This document shows, one piece after another, positions 21,388-21,767 of a stretch of 21,767 nucleotides of DNA. This DNA comes from Candidatus Woesearchaeota archaeon (lineage in GTDB: Archaea; Nanobdellota; Nanobdellia; Woesearchaeales; JAGWAF01), in contig JAFGCE010000026.1 of the NCBI GenBank assembly GCA_016932755.1, forward strand, positions 1 to 21,767. Reading direction: 5' to 3'. How positions within the stretch are numbered: the first letter of the stretch is position 1; each line of letters opens with the position of its first letter. The notes under the pieces are model-generated. The model had not been told where the DNA came from. It was given only the letters and a program-made list of their open reading frames with translations, and did not search any database. The translations under genes were made by a program, and so were the position numbers.

Positions 21388-21767
21388 TTTTCTCCTGCTG
21401 AGGCTTGTGCTCAGCAGATTTTTCCTCTTTCTTCACCTCGATTTTCTTCTGCTTCTCTTCAGCCTTTTTCGGTGATGATTTTTGAATCTTAACAGCTGCC
21501 TTGTCTAAAAGTGATTTTCCTTTTGGTGTTATGACCCTTCCCTTGTGTGTTCCCTTTTCAGCCTGTTTTGCAAGCCCTGCCTTCTCAAGCTGCTGCAGCG
21601 CTTTCCTGATTATATTGCCTGAGCCTTTCATGAATTTTTCAGGCTTCATTCCCCTGTCTTTTTTTCCGCCGTATAATGTCCTTAATTTTGAAACGCCTAC
21701 CGGCCCAAGCATAGAAACCTTTCTTAATATAGAAGCTGCCCTTACATACCACCAGTCTTCCCTTGCC
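21380..21767 (-). CDS. rps19e: Ribosomal protein eS19 (5' partial), with charged tail
   Basis: The frame runs off the window end. The visible codons read REDWWYVRAASILRKVSMLG and continue into GPVGVSKLRTLYGGKKDRG, GSGNIIRKALQQLEKAGL and GRVITPKGKSLLDKAA, which is the second half of eS19, a small-subunit protein needed for 40S/30S head maturation. The ATG at 21712 is an internal Met, not the start. After the usual end near LLDKAA, about 38 extra residues rich in Lys and Glu follow. Confidence 0.94.
   Translation of the reverse strand, partial: AREDWWYVRAASILRKVSMLGPVGVSKLRTLYGGKKDRGMKPEKFMKGSGNIIRKALQQLEKAGLAKQAEKGTHKGRVITPKGKSLLDKAAVKIQKSSPKKAEEKQKKIEVKKEEKSAEHKPQQEKNG

Noticed and set aside
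21380..21712. eS19 as a truncated pseudogene starting at the ATG at 21712
   Set aside because: The frame continues upstream to the window edge with the expected DWWYVRAAS segment, so it is only cut by the window.
1..21767. CRISPR array, transposon or integrase
   Set aside because: No regularly spaced direct repeats, transposase, integrase or terminal inverted repeats with cargo were seen.

Overview
The window comes from an archaeon, most likely a compact DPANN-type genome (Woesearchaeota/Pacearchaeota-like; inferred, not tested). Archaeal signs are the exosome/proteasome operon (RNase P Pop5, proteasome alpha, SBDS, Rrp4, Rrp41, Rrp42, Rpo6), Cbf5, DUF357, an AbrB-PhoU fusion, the eS19-PDCD5-eL39-eL31 ribosomal cluster, TATA boxes about 26 nt before many leaderless start codons, and a tRNA-Lys with a bulge-helix-bulge intron. 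Convergent genes end only 0-5 nt apart, so the genome is very compact. Several genes look bacterial in origin (IspH, GH113, class III cyclase, DUF1003).

Layout. 1-2000: the end of a class III nucleotide cyclase with a C-terminal membrane helix, an intron-containing tRNA-Lys(CTT), a small lipoprotein, and two small membrane proteins with similar promoters. 2000-6620: the information-processing operon, one strand, very tight spacing, opened by a possible 17-codon upstream ORF that overlaps the RNase P gene. 6650-9065: a four-helix membrane protein coupled to a DUF357 protein, a DUF1003 membrane protein, a small Cys/His protein, and cbf5. 9121-15008 (minus strand): eight genes whose ends all overlap: helical lipoprotein, histidine phosphatase, UDP-sugar-pyrophosphorylase-like protein, radical SAM enzyme, 14-residue-repeat (GVQIG) solenoid protein, Lrp/AsnC regulator, membrane-anchored beta-rich protein, and GH113 lipoprotein. 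15009-15133: divergent control region with four GATATA half-sites about one helical turn apart. 15134-16075: AbrB-PhoU regulator. 16078-19311: a 1077-residue orphan with about 40-residue helical repeats. 19399-20262: ispH. 20268-21767: ribosomal cluster with long charged tails, including eL39, which is only 57 residues.

The best candidate for an undescribed system is the eight-gene operon. It combines a predicted sugar-nucleotide-type transferase, a phosphatase, a radical SAM enzyme, a repeat scaffold and a surface-anchored glycosidase with its own Lrp-type regulator, next to a divergently transcribed AbrB-PhoU protein. A role in making or remodelling a surface glycan or modified molecule is inference from gene content only. 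Several starts were moved from the longest ORF using Shine-Dalgarno and TATA spacing (lipoprotein 1139, Rpo6 6347, DUF1003 7726, solenoid 11780, radical SAM 12634, IspH 19399).
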